Below are positions 47,137 to 55,890 of a DNA stretch of 64,000 nt, piece by piece. The notes under the pieces were generated by a model. It did not search any database. It had not been told where the DNA came from and saw nothing but the letters and a program-made list of their open reading frames with translations. Source of the DNA: Gelidibacter pelagius (GTDB lineage: Bacteria; Bacteroidota; Bacteroidia; Flavobacteriales; Flavobacteriaceae); contig NZ_JAGEVG010000001.1 in NCBI RefSeq assembly GCF_017581925.1, positions 248,001-312,000 of the forward strand. Reading direction: 5' to 3'. How positions within the stretch are numbered: the stretch's first letter is position 1; every line of letters begins with the position of its first letter. Both the position numbers and the translations under genes were made by a program.

Positions 47137-48323
47137 GCTTTTGAGAAAATAAGCGTGGAGCAATTGCCACCAAACCCAAAAGAATTGGATAAGACATGCT
47201 GGATCTCTTTTTTAACTCCTGAAGTTATGGGTTTGAGTCCCGTTTCTGGCATTGGTGTCTTAAAATTGAGATTAGGAAAAATGTACTGTTCTTGTAGGGC
47301 CAAGATAGAAAATACCGCCTCTACAACCCCGGCAGCGGCTAAAGTATGACCTGTAAGGGATTTTGTAGAGCTGAAATCTGGAATTTGTTTATCAAATATA
47401 CGTTCGAGCGCCCTACTTTCTGAAAGGTCGTTGTTAGTTGTTGCGGTGCCGTGAGCAATGATATAATCGATTTGATTGGGGTTCAATTTTGCTGTTTTTA
47501 ATGCTTTTTGCATTGCTAAAAACGCGCCCTCTCCATTTTCAGAAGATGCTGTTTGATGAAAGGCATCATTGGCATTTCCATAACCAGAAAGGTAAGCGAG
47601 TACTTCTTTTTTTTCTTTTTGAACCACTGCGTCAGATTCCAAAACCAAATAAGCTGCAGCTTCACCTAAATTCAATCCGTTACGATGGGCATCAAATGGT
47701 GCACAAAGACTGTCTGATTGGATCATCAAGGTTTTGAATCCGTTGATGGTAAATTTTGAGAGCGCATCTGTGCCCCCAACAACAACGCGATCTAATTTTC
47801 CTGCTTTGATCAAACGTGTTCCAAGCATTATGGCGTTGGCTGCTGAAGAACACGCGGTGCTAATTGTAGTGACCAATCCGTGAATTCTGAGAGCATCAGC
47901 TATTTTTCGGGTAGAATCACCGGCATGATGAGTCGCTATATATTTTTGAGCTGTGATATCCTTGTCAAATTGCTTGATATATTTTTCGGTCATATCCATC
48001 CCTCCCACAGTTGTGGATGATATAAATCCGGTTCTATAAGTTGAGCAATCGGGAATGTTTGCATTTTCAAGTGCCGCTGTTGCAGCTAAAAGCCCTAACA
48101 ATCCAGTCCTGGTGTAATTATGGACTTCAGGAAGTTGTAGTTGCCTTGTTAATTCTGCGTTGGAAAGGGAAACTTCGCCTACTTTTATCGCTTGAGAATG
48201 ATTGGTTTGGATATGTCGTAGATCTCCAATACCAGTTTTTGATGCCAATAAAGACGTCTTGTTTTCTTCAACAGAATGACCTATTGCAGAAATTATACCC
48301 ATTCCGGTAATTGCAACGCCCAT
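47133..48323 (-). CDS. Beta-ketoacyl-ACP synthase II-type (catalytic)
   Basis: 396 aa ketosynthase with intact triad: Cys about residue 158 in STACSSAANAIML, His in HGTATTNNDLSE, and His in LTGHTLAAAGVVE. N-terminal MGVAITGMGIISAIG. Elongates the aryl-polyene chain with malonyl-ACP, probably as the partner of the downstream chain-length-factor-like protein. ACP gene lies 8 nt upstream. Confidence 0.88.
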   Translation of the reverse strand: MGVAITGMGIISAIGHSVEENKTSLLASKTGIGDLRHIQTNHSQAIKVGEVSLSNAELTRQLQLPEVHNYTRTGLLGLLAATAALENANIPDCSTYRTGFISSTTVGGMDMTEKYIKQFDKDITAQKYIATHHAGDSTRKIADALRIHGLVTTISTACSSAANAIMLGTRLIKAGKLDRVVVGGTDALSKFTINGFKTLMIQSDSLCAPFDAHRNGLNLGEAAAYLVLESDAVVQKEKKEVLAYLSGYGNANDAFHQTASSENGEGAFLAMQKALKTAKLNPNQIDYIIAHGTATTNNDLSESRALERIFDKQIPDFSSTKSLTGHTLAAAGVVEAVFSILALQEQYIFPNLNFKTPMPETGLKPITSGVKKEIQHVLSNSFGFGGNCSTLIFSKA

Positions 48324-48331
48324 ATTTATTA

Positions 48332-48589
48332 TTATTTGGCTCTGTTATCCGTAATATAATCTGCCAGAACAGCAATGGATTTAAAAATTTCTTTCCCTTC
48401 TTTTGGGTCCGTCAATTGGATGCCGTAATCCTTATCCATCATCACAATAAGTTCTAATGCATCAATGGAATCCAATCCTAATCCATCACCAAAAAGTGCA
48501 TCATCATCTGCAATATCGGCAACGGTGAACTCTTCCAAATTCAATTGCTCTATAATCTTCTCTTTTAATTCCTGTCTTAAGTCTGCCAT
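48332..48589 (-). CDS. Acyl carrier protein of the pigment cluster
   Basis: 85 aa acidic protein with the phosphopantetheine site LGLDSIDALELI (Ser about residue 40). Carries the coumaroyl starter and growing polyene. Overlaps the truncated ketosynthase-like gene by 13 nt, so the two are translationally coupled. No phosphopantetheinyl transferase is visible in the window. Confidence 0.9.
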   Translation of the reverse strand: MADLRQELKEKIIEQLNLEEFTVADIADDDALFGDGLGLDSIDALELIVMMDKDYGIQLTDPKEGKEIFKSIAVLADYITDNRAK

Positions 48590-49203
48590 GTTTTAAATAA
48601 TCTCTTAATTTCATTTGGATTATGTGCAATAATACCATTTTCTTCTACCAAATATAAGAAAGCTTCGTAGTTTTTATCATCAAAATCAACCCAACCGCAC
48701 AAGACTTTCTCTGCTTTTTGTTGCCTTAAAAGACTTTGGGCATTAATCCATAAATGATCAGCATTAAAGCTGTCAAAGATAAAAAAACAATTCTCAGAAT
48801 GTAGTTGATGTTTGATGCTTATTTCGCCAATACAAATATTGGGTAGGGTATATACAAATACTGAGGGACTCGGAAAGAAGTTGTCAGGATCACTTATAGA
48901 TGTCTGGTAAGTTCTATCGGTATCGAGACTGGACGCTTTGTTGGACAAAACGATAGCGATATTATGCTCTGTATTTGAATCCAATTCTGCGTTTTTTAAT
49001 AGGATATCAGCCGCCAAAAATGCCAGTTTGCTCAAATTGTCCATTTTGTAGAACTTCGAATAATTGGTGTTCAGATGCTGTGCTGCACTTTTAATAAATG
49101 GTTGAAATTCCTGAATGGGACTCGAAAATAGAAGCTTTCCATCAAGCGAAATGCTGCTGTTTTTAATCTGGCAATAGGATGATATGTGGTATGTTTTATC
49201 CAA
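48577..49203 (-). CDS. Short ketosynthase-like protein (N-terminal thiolase half), 208 aa
   Basis: The segment VYTLPNICIGEISIKHQL ... CFFIFDSFNADHLWINAQSLLRQQKAEKVLCGWVDF (quoted in parts) follows the ketosynthase N-half, but where the nucleophile Cys would be the sequence reads FDSFNADH, and the C-terminal half with the His motifs is absent. Not a pseudogene by appearance: the frame is intact and coupled to ACP. Resembles the short 'beta-ketoacyl synthase N-terminal-like' proteins of aryl-polyene clusters. Likely structural or regulatory partner. Confidence 0.65.
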   Translation of the reverse strand: MDKTYHISSYCQIKNSSISLDGKLLFSSPIQEFQPFIKSAAQHLNTNYSKFYKMDNLSKLAFLAADILLKNAELDSNTEHNIAIVLSNKASSLDTDRTYQTSISDPDNFFPSPSVFVYTLPNICIGEISIKHQLHSENCFFIFDSFNADHLWINAQSLLRQQKAEKVLCGWVDFDDKNYEAFLYLVEENGIIAHNPNEIKRLFKTWQT

Positions 49204-49208
49204 AAACC

Positions 49209-50270
49209 TTAATCTTTTTTACAAACAAACATCGTGTGATATTCTCCAAGTTTTAAATCTTCCGTAATAGTCAAGCCTGCTTTTTGTATCAAACTTTTAA
49301 ATACCGTAGACGGATACATTTTGCTATTGCCATTCGCCATCACCGTAAAATATAACGACGTGGCTTCCAAAATAAATTTTGACATGGGGAATTCTTGACG
49401 ATCTGTAAATGTTTCAATGATGATCAATTCTGTGCTATCATTCATGGAAGTTACACAGGTGGATAAAATCTTAAGGATTTCATCTTCTGAAAAACAATCC
49501 AAAAACTGACTCATCCAAATGACATCGGCACCAGTTGGTATTTCTGGATTGGGTTTTAGCCAATTAATCTCATGTCCGCTGATGCGATTTTCAAATCCGG
49601 CATCTTGAATGTTTTTTAAGGCTTTATTTAATTGTCCGGGCAAATCGATGATTTTCACCTGAATATTGTCGTTATAATTAAAACACTGTAATGCGAACTT
49701 TCCGGTATTTCCACCAATGTCAAACAAAAGTTTCGGTTTATTTTTGAAAACGCGTTCTAAAGCTTCTTTAAAAATGCCGTCTGAATAATAATGGTCAAAT
49801 TCAAACCACGATTGTTGCTCTTGTGGTGTTAATTGCGAAAGTCCTTCATAAATAGTATCCCATTCCCCTAACTCTTTTAATCCTGATGGTTTACCGGTTT
49901 TAATAGCTTTATCTAAATGAAATAGCCCTTTATAGCATATATCATGTGTAAAGTTGAGGTTGACATTGACCGCTTTGTCGTAATTTAGAAAATAGCCGAT
50001 TTTGGTAAGTTCGTAGGTGCCATTTTCAGATTTATAAACAATATCCGCACTTTCAGAAAACTCGAGAAGTACCCCAAGTCCGTAGCGACTGATGGACAGT
50101 TTTTTGGAAAGATCATCAATGGTAATGCCGCCTTCGTCACGACTATCAAAGATCAGGTCAAATACCCCCAGTTTTTTTAAGGTAACTGACGATTGAAATA
50201 TAAAAGGTGCGAAAGCTATTTTTTGTGCTTCCAATAAGGCATCTGCAGCTCTGATTGTTTTTTTGGTCAT
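49209..50270 (-). CDS. SAM-dependent O-methyltransferase-like protein
   Basis: 353 aa. N-terminal winged-helix-like dimerisation region (KLSISRYGLGVLLEFS) and class I SAM site LLFDIGGNTGKFALQC about residue 190, followed by KIIDLPGQ and DVIWMSQFLDCFS. This is the plant-type/caffeate O-methyltransferase layout of natural-product clusters. Candidate for ring methylation of the polyene head; some flexirubins are ring-methylated. Substrate is inferred from context. Confidence 0.8.
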   Translation of the reverse strand: MTKKTIRAADALLEAQKIAFAPFIFQSSVTLKKLGVFDLIFDSRDEGGITIDDLSKKLSISRYGLGVLLEFSESADIVYKSENGTYELTKIGYFLNYDKAVNVNLNFTHDICYKGLFHLDKAIKTGKPSGLKELGEWDTIYEGLSQLTPQEQQSWFEFDHYYSDGIFKEALERVFKNKPKLLFDIGGNTGKFALQCFNYNDNIQVKIIDLPGQLNKALKNIQDAGFENRISGHEINWLKPNPEIPTGADVIWMSQFLDCFSEDEILKILSTCVTSMNDSTELIIIETFTDRQEFPMSKFILEATSLYFTVMANGNSKMYPSTVFKSLIQKAGLTITEDLKLGEYHTMFVCKKD

Positions 50271-50276
50271 AAATTA

Positions 50277-51422
50277 TTAAGATACTTTTCTGAAAAGGAC
50301 AGCAGTATTGCAACCTCCAAATCCAGATGCTGTTTTTAAAAAGGTTTGTAATTTTTGAGGTGTTGTTTCTGTAATAATTTGGAGCGGTTTTGAAACGCCT
50401 AAAGTTTTAAATCCTGCGGAAGCAATCAAGGTATTTTGATGTAAAGATTGCATCCCGATAACGGTTTCCAACAAACCAGATGCGCCCAAGGTATGCCCAA
50501 AATAACCTTTTAAACTATTTAATGGCGTTTGGTTTAATCCTAATCTATCAAAAGCAATGGCTTCCATTTCGTCATTAAATAATGTTGCCGTGCCGTGCGC
50601 TGAAAGATAATCGATTTCATTTGGGGTAATATGTGCTTCTTTAAATGCCGATTTAATACTTCTGAACAAGCCTTCGCCAGTGCGGGAGGGTCCAGAAATG
50701 TGATTGGCATCATTGCAACTCCCTTCTCCCAAGATTTCTACGGCATCATCAGATAGATGATTTTTGTCTGAAGTTACCAAAACACTGACAGCCGCTTCAC
50801 CTAAATTAATTCCTGTACGATCTTGATCATAAGGTTGACAAGGAGCGTCACTCATGGCGTGAAACGAGTTGAAACCCGAAAGCACAAAATCAGAAATTAA
50901 GTCTCCAGCGATGATAAAGATGTGGTCATAAATACCTTCTTGGAGGTAACGTTTTGCGATGGCAACGGATAAAATACCAGAAACACAAGCATTGGAAATC
51001 ACGAGGGCATCATTTTTAAAACGGAAATAATCCTTGATGATTTGCCCTAATTGACCCAAATAGGCACGTTCTTTCGGAAAGTGATTTTGATCTTCTAATA
51101 CATCAATATTTCCCTTGGTGGTAGAAATTATAAGTCCGACGCGAGTATTGATGTCAATGCCCGACGCTTTTATTGTCTTTGAAAGTGACAGCATCAACAT
51201 TTTTTCTAAACGGGTGAATTCATTCTTTGATTCTAAGATTCTAAATTTTGCTTCTAATGTTTCGGTTGGAATTACAGCACCATAAAACGGTTTGTAAAAT
51301 CGGGTGGAATCTTCCACCAGTTGGATACCACTTTTCTTGTTTTTGAGCTGATTGAAAACGTTATGCGTATCAAATCCTAATGACGAGGTGATATTATGAT
51401 ATGACAAGTAACATTTAGTCAT
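50277..51422 (-). CDS. Second catalytic beta-ketoacyl-ACP synthase
   Basis: 381 aa ketosynthase with Cys about residue 146 in SNACVSGILSV, His in SAHGTATLFNDE, and His in GYFGHTLGASGLLE. Differs from the 47133 enzyme by an unusual N-terminus (MTKCYLSYHNITSSLG) and may catalyse starter condensation or initiation. Overlaps the thioesterase gene by 8 nt. Confidence 0.86.
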   Translation of the reverse strand: MTKCYLSYHNITSSLGFDTHNVFNQLKNKKSGIQLVEDSTRFYKPFYGAVIPTETLEAKFRILESKNEFTRLEKMLMLSLSKTIKASGIDINTRVGLIISTTKGNIDVLEDQNHFPKERAYLGQLGQIIKDYFRFKNDALVISNACVSGILSVAIAKRYLQEGIYDHIFIIAGDLISDFVLSGFNSFHAMSDAPCQPYDQDRTGINLGEAAVSVLVTSDKNHLSDDAVEILGEGSCNDANHISGPSRTGEGLFRSIKSAFKEAHITPNEIDYLSAHGTATLFNDEMEAIAFDRLGLNQTPLNSLKGYFGHTLGASGLLETVIGMQSLHQNTLIASAGFKTLGVSKPLQIITETTPQKLQTFLKTASGFGGCNTAVLFRKVS

Positions 51423-51861
51423 GCAATAATCCGTGTTTTTGTTTCCAGACCCTATAAAATTCAGGTAGATTTAATGACATGTCTCCAACTTCAGAATTAG
51501 TGAAAACTTGAGTGGTTTCGCCAGTGCAAACCGTTTGACCGTTTTCGTTTTTAATACAATAGGAGAACACGATTTTTGCAGCTCGCGAATTTAAAAAAGT
51601 AGTTTCGATGGTGGCTACTTCTCCATAGCGCAAAGGTAATTTGTATTCTAAGGACATTTTTACAATCGGAATTGCAAAACCGTGTCTTTTTGCATCTAAA
51701 TAAGATAAATCAAATTCCCTTCCGAAGGCTTCACGTCCATCCTCAAAATATTTCACGTAATTCCCATGCCAAACAACGTGCATTGAATCAACTTCATTAA
51801 ATCGTACTCTGATTTGATGGGCGAATTTTAATGTGGAATTTTCTTGTTGTGACTTTTTCAT
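51415..51861 (-). CDS. 4HBT-type acyl thioesterase
   Basis: 148 aa hotdog protein with the YbgC-like sequence VRFNEVDSMHVVWHGNYVKYFEDGREAF (quoted in part: EVDSMHVVWHGNY), Asp as catalytic residue. Probably releases or edits the polyene acyl-ACP. Overlaps the dehydratase gene by 4 nt. Confidence 0.85.
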   Translation of the reverse strand: MKKSQQENSTLKFAHQIRVRFNEVDSMHVVWHGNYVKYFEDGREAFGREFDLSYLDAKRHGFAIPIVKMSLEYKLPLRYGEVATIETTFLNSRAAKIVFSYCIKNENGQTVCTGETTQVFTNSEVGDMSLNLPEFYRVWKQKHGLLHD

Positions 51862-52301
51862 TCCTCTTCTTTCAGAACAGTGTTCATTTGGGCGTTGGCA
51901 ATTTCAATACCATTGCTAAAGGTAGAAAGTTTAACCGTGGACATGTGCATAATTTCGTGAATAATGGAGACGTCGGTGGTTATCACTTGGTCTACTTTTG
52001 GTAACTTTTGGATATTCAGTTTTTTTATGGAAGCGATGAATCCTTCTTTTGCACTTTGCTCTTTTACGTAATTTTTGAATCCATTATATAAGGCGGCGGC
52101 TTGCGCCATGTGTTCGATCAAGCCTGTTTCTGAAAATTCATCATTGTTCACAAAAAGATTATCTTTTGCAATTGTGAAGCCTATGGTTGCTTCTCCATCA
52201 CTAAATTCCAACAATGAATCGACCATAATCATCGGTTCACGATGTGGAATCAGTTTTTTAATACCATGAAGGTCGGTAATAGGAATTTCTAATGCTTTCA
52301 T
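51858..52301 (-). CDS. Hotdog 3-hydroxyacyl-ACP dehydratase (ApeP/FabA-like)
   Basis: 147 aa. LIPHREPMIMVDSLLEF near the N-terminus and ETGLIEHMAQAAALY carry the typical His and Glu of these dehydratases. Second dehydratase of the cluster. Overlaps both neighbours by 4 nt. Confidence 0.8.
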   Translation of the reverse strand: MKALEIPITDLHGIKKLIPHREPMIMVDSLLEFSDGEATIGFTIAKDNLFVNNDEFSETGLIEHMAQAAALYNGFKNYVKEQSAKEGFIASIKKLNIQKLPKVDQVITTDVSIIHEIMHMSTVKLSTFSNGIEIANAQMNTVLKEEE

Positions 52302-53173
52302 TTTTTATCCTCCCAAAAATCATAAAAATTGAACCATTGCAACGGATATTTATGGACCATTTGTTCTACGCTTTCGGTATATTTTTTTAATAGGTCGTTT
52401 ACATCCCCTTGTTTATAATCTATCCATTGTGCATATAAATGGTAATGACGTTTTGGTTCGCGCATGACATAAACAAATAATACAGGCACATTTAATCGGT
52501 TTGCCAAATAGAAAGGTCCCAACGGGAATTTTGCTTTCTTGCCCAAAAGTGTTTCCTCCAGACATTTCGTATTATCCATATAGCGATCTCCGGCAATACA
52601 AATGATTCTGTTTTGCGCCAATGCCGCATTAATTTCAAAAATATGGGATAAATCGTCATTGACCACTATAAAATGGGTCTCTTTTTTAACGAACTGCCCT
52701 AAATAGTCTTTAATATCCTCATGATCCTGATCTGTAATGACAATGCTGATGGAATCTTTAGCTAATCGTTCCTTAAAAAAGAACTGCGCCAACTCAAAAT
52801 TTCCAATGTGCGCACTGATTAAAATGCCACCTTTGTTCATTTCCAATACTTCAGAAATTTTGACTTCCCCGTTAAATTCGTAGGTGTAATCACTTCTTAA
52901 ACCGGATGAGATGGCGATTTTATCCACTAAGGTCTGACCAAATGTATAGTACGTTTTGTAGATGCTGATCATGGTTTTAAAACGCGAATAACCCAATCTC
53001 TTTCTAAAATACAACCGTAAACCCCTGACGTTTTTACCCGAAAACAAACAGAAGTAGGGCACAGGAAGATGCATTAATGCGTAGGCGGCGTTAATTCCGA
53101 AGTTCTTTATAAAAAACACAAAGACCTTAAAACCGAAAACAGTTCCCCTCGATTTACCATCCCATTCTGCCAT
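52298..53173 (-). CDS. LpxL/HtrB-like lysophospholipid acyltransferase
   Basis: 291 aa with an N-terminal hydrophobic region. LPLAT motif ILISAHIGNFELAQFFF (His-x4-Glu/Asp type) and CIAGDRYMD; FPLGPFYLANRLNVPVLFVYVMRE is the second block. Transfers an acyl group, possibly the polyene, to a lipid-type acceptor. A -7 promoter box lies 49 nt upstream. Confidence 0.83.
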   Translation of the reverse strand: MAEWDGKSRGTVFGFKVFVFFIKNFGINAAYALMHLPVPYFCLFSGKNVRGLRLYFRKRLGYSRFKTMISIYKTYYTFGQTLVDKIAISSGLRSDYTYEFNGEVKISEVLEMNKGGILISAHIGNFELAQFFFKERLAKDSISIVITDQDHEDIKDYLGQFVKKETHFIVVNDDLSHIFEINAALAQNRIICIAGDRYMDNTKCLEETLLGKKAKFPLGPFYLANRLNVPVLFVYVMREPKRHYHLYAQWIDYKQGDVNDLLKKYTESVEQMVHKYPLQWFNFYDFWEDKK

Positions 53174-53221
53174 TGCAATTCCGAAGTTTAGGCTTTTGAT
53201 TTAAGCGCATTATTGAAGCCA

Positions 53222-53229
53222 CAAATTTA
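53222..53229 (-). promoter_or_regulatory. -7 box before the acyltransferase gene
   Basis: TAAATTTG on the minus strand, exact match to TAnnTTTG; start predicted near 53215, 42 nt before the ATG. No good TTG upstream (TTTC only). Would allow the genes from 53173 downward to be expressed without TAL and FabG. Confidence 0.45.
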
Positions 53230-53263
53230 CACGAATTTTTCGGTTAAGAAATTGTAAAGTGCT

Positions 53264-54004
53264 TTAGTGCACGCCACCAGTTATGCCAATGACTTCTCCA
53301 GTGATATAGGATGCATTTTTTGATGCCAAGAAAGCGACCAAATGTGCTACTTCTTCAGGATTCCCAAATCGGTTCGCAGGGATCATCTTTTTAAGACTTG
53401 CTTCATCCAGATCTTCAGTCATGTCAGTTTTGATAAAACCAGGTGCCACAGCATTTACAGTGACATTGCGCTTGGCAACTTCTTGTGCCAATGATTTTGT
53501 AGCCGCAATAACAGCACCTTTAGCAGCCGAATAATTAGTCTGTCCTGAAACTCCTTTAAGTCCAGAAATAGACACCATATTAATGATGCGACCATAGCGG
53601 TTTAATAACATTTTTTCTATTACATGGTTGGTCACATTGAAGAATCCGTTGAGACTGATGTTGATGACGTCGTTCCATTCCTGAGGTTTCATCCACATAA
53701 AAAGTCCATCTTTTGTAATCCCGGCATTGTTTACCAAAACTTCAATAATCGCATCAGATTGTTGTTCTTGCCAACTATTTAATGCATTCTGAACATTTTC
53801 AATATTGGAGACATCAAATTGTATGATTTGACCAGATCCGCCAACAGCTTCCACTTCGGTTAAGGTTTGAAGTGCGGCTTCTTTATTACTGTTATAATTG
53901 ATGAGAATATGATATTCTGAATCTTTGGCAAGTTGGATGCAGATGGCTTTTCCGATGCCTCTGGAACCTCCGGTGATTAGTGCGTATTTGTGCTGTTTGG
54001 ACAT
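53264..54004 (-). CDS. 3-oxoacyl-ACP reductase (FabG-like)
   Basis: 246 aa SDR. Cofactor loop TGGSRGIGKAIC, NNAGITKDGLFMW, catalytic Ser and YSAAKGAV, C-terminal ITGGVH. NADPH-dependent keto reduction between condensation and dehydration. Separated from TAL by a repeat element and from the acyltransferase by 90 nt. Confidence 0.9.
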   Translation of the reverse strand: MSKQHKYALITGGSRGIGKAICIQLAKDSEYHILINYNSNKEAALQTLTEVEAVGGSGQIIQFDVSNIENVQNALNSWQEQQSDAIIEVLVNNAGITKDGLFMWMKPQEWNDVINISLNGFFNVTNHVIEKMLLNRYGRIINMVSISGLKGVSGQTNYSAAKGAVIAATKSLAQEVAKRNVTVNAVAPGFIKTDMTEDLDEASLKKMIPANRFGNPEEVAHLVAFLASKNASYITGEVIGITGGVH

Positions 54005-54016
54005 TGATTGTTTTTT

Positions 54017-54255
54017 TTCCCGCAGATCGCGCAGATTTTCGCGGATCGTTTTGACACTAATCTACGGAATAAGCGATAAAGATTTTAAAGTTCGTATTTT
54101 TATTTTTTTTCCCGTTGATCACGCAGATTTTCGCGAATTATTTCTGAGTGGTTTGGCGAGTTTTACGAAAATAATTTTACAGTTTTATTTTTTCTCAATC
54201 AATAAAGTAGTTTTCATCGATCTCCTCTGGGCCGATCTGCGACATCTGCGGGAGA
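54017..54255. repeat. Inverted-end repeat element, copy 2
   Basis: About 240 nt between TAL and FabG. Begins TTCCCGCAGATCGCGCAGAT, ends ATCTGCGGGAGA, with an internal copy of TTTCCCGTTGATCACGCAG at about 54108. Same family as 40513-40697. No ORF. Might be a non-autonomous mobile element or a processed structural RNA repeat. Confidence 0.72.
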
Positions 54256-54263
54256 CCTTAGTC

Positions 54264-55784
54264 TCATTGATCAATAAGAAAATCCTTCACCGCATTCACA
54301 TAAGGATACATCACCACATCCTCCTTAAATACTGGAACAATGGCACGAATATCATCATACATCTGCTTTGTTTTTGTGGATACTTTATCCTTTACCTTCA
54401 AGTATTCAATGGCTTGTGTAATGGTGATCAACTCAATAGCGAGTACTTCGAATGCGTTTTCAATCACTTTTTTTGTGATCAAAGCAGCATTGGTGCCCAT
54501 GCTTACAATATCCTGATTGTCATTGTTGTTTGGGATACTGTGCACATACATTGGATTGGATAGCATTTGGTTCTCTGCCGTTGTTGAGGTCGCGGTAAAT
54601 TGAACGCCTTGCATTCCAAAATTCAGTCCGAGTTTGCCCAGATTGACAAATGGTGGCAAAATTCTATTGAGATTTGGATTGAGCAGGTAATTTAATTGGC
54701 GCTCTGCTAACATCGACGTTTTAGTCACTACCAATTTTAGCTTGTCCATTTCTAAAGACACATAATCCCCATGAAAATTCCCGCCGTGGTATACATTTTG
54801 ATTTTTTACATCTATTATTGGATTGTCGTTTGCGGAGTTGACTTCTTCAATTAAAATCGTTTCTACCGTATTTAAGGTATCCAAAACGGGACCTAAGATT
54901 TGTGGCACGCATCGCAAAGAATAGTATTCCTGGACCTTGTCTTCAAAGAACGCTACATTTTTGACGTCATTATATAAATGGTGTTCGCGTTTTTTAATTA
55001 AGCTGCTATCCTTTAAATGAGCGCGCATGAGTTCTGCAATCTCACGTTGGCCTTGATGTTTTTTTGATTGGTTCAATTCAAAGGAGAGGTGATCATCATA
55101 GGCGCTTACAATTTCATTTATGGCTGAAGATGCTTTAATCATCCAATTTAAAAGCTTGCGCGTGTAAATAGTATTTACAATGCCGATACCTGTCATCACT
55201 GAAGTGCCATTCATAAGAGCAATGCCTTCACGCAGTTCTACGGAAATGGGTTGTAAGTTTTCTTTTTTGAAGACAGTTTCTGTCGGATGTTTTTCATCTT
55301 TATATATAACTTCTCCTTCACCGATCATCACTAACGCCAAGTGTGCCAATTGTACCAAATCGCCACTGGCACCAACGCCACCATGTTCATAAATAACCGG
55401 AGTGATATTTTTATTGATCAATTGGACCATCAGTTCTACAACTGATTTGTGTACCCCAGAATTCCCTAAACAGAGCGTGTTGAGTCGCGCTAACATGGCT
55501 GCTTTGACATACAATGGCGGAATTAGATTTCCAGTTCCCGAAGCATGACTTCTGATCAGGTTATACTGAAGCTGTTTGCGCTCTGAATCTTCAATTTTAT
55601 ACTGCGCCATCGGACCAAAGCCCGTGTTGACACCGTAAATAATCTTGTTTTCTGAAAATTTCTTTAAAAATTCGAGGCTCTCTTCGACCTTTTCAAGAAT
55701 ATTTTCTTCGATTTGGATCGATTGATTGCCAAATAAAATTTGTTGAAAATCGGTGATTCCTAAGGTTCCATTAAGTACTAACAT
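54264..55784 (-). CDS. Tyrosine ammonia-lyase (HAL/PAL family)
   Basis: 506 aa. MIO prosthetic group triad Ala139-Ser140-Gly141 in HGGVGASGDLVQLAH; catalytic Tyr in IYGVNTGFGPMAQY. The selectivity loop reads LIRSHASGTG; as I recall it, this matches the characterised F. johnsoniae tyrosine ammonia-lyase closely along the whole protein, e.g. YHGGNFHGDY and PNNNDNQDIVSMGTN. It would supply 4-coumarate, the aryl starter of flexirubin. First gene of the minus-strand cluster, divergent from the halogenase-like gene. Confidence 0.9.
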   Translation of the reverse strand: MLVLNGTLGITDFQQILFGNQSIQIEENILEKVEESLEFLKKFSENKIIYGVNTGFGPMAQYKIEDSERKQLQYNLIRSHASGTGNLIPPLYVKAAMLARLNTLCLGNSGVHKSVVELMVQLINKNITPVIYEHGGVGASGDLVQLAHLALVMIGEGEVIYKDEKHPTETVFKKENLQPISVELREGIALMNGTSVMTGIGIVNTIYTRKLLNWMIKASSAINEIVSAYDDHLSFELNQSKKHQGQREIAELMRAHLKDSSLIKKREHHLYNDVKNVAFFEDKVQEYYSLRCVPQILGPVLDTLNTVETILIEEVNSANDNPIIDVKNQNVYHGGNFHGDYVSLEMDKLKLVVTKTSMLAERQLNYLLNPNLNRILPPFVNLGKLGLNFGMQGVQFTATSTTAENQMLSNPMYVHSIPNNNDNQDIVSMGTNAALITKKVIENAFEVLAIELITITQAIEYLKVKDKVSTKTKQMYDDIRAIVPVFKEDVVMYPYVNAVKDFLIDQ

Positions 55785-55838
55785 TCAGATTGGGTTCACA
55801 ATGTTTTTAAATAGTTCAATAACCAGAAGTAAAGTGGT

Positions 55839-55846
55839 TATTTTTG
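55839..55846 (+). promoter_or_regulatory. -7 box for the flavoenzyme gene
   Basis: TATTTTTG, exact TAnnTTTG; start expected near 55853, 38 nt before the ATG at 55891. Upstream TTC at 55815 is the best -33 match with a 21-nt spacer. It faces the minus-strand box at 55852-55859. Confidence 0.5.
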
Positions 55847-55851
55847 TGCTA

Positions 55852-55859
55852 CAAATGTA
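55852..55859 (-). promoter_or_regulatory. -7 box for the TAL operon
   Basis: TACATTTG on the minus strand, exact TAnnTTTG; start expected near 55845, 61 nt before TAL. The predicted start lies inside the opposing plus-strand box, so one polymerase would exclude the other. Confidence 0.5.
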
Positions 55860-55890
55860 AAATAATAAATCGTTTAAATCCATTTGCTTT

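Noticed and set aside
53925-54563. 212-codon plus-strand ORF across the FabG-TAL spacer
   Set aside because: It is a shadow of the FabG start, the repeat element and the TAL end; no protein-like features.
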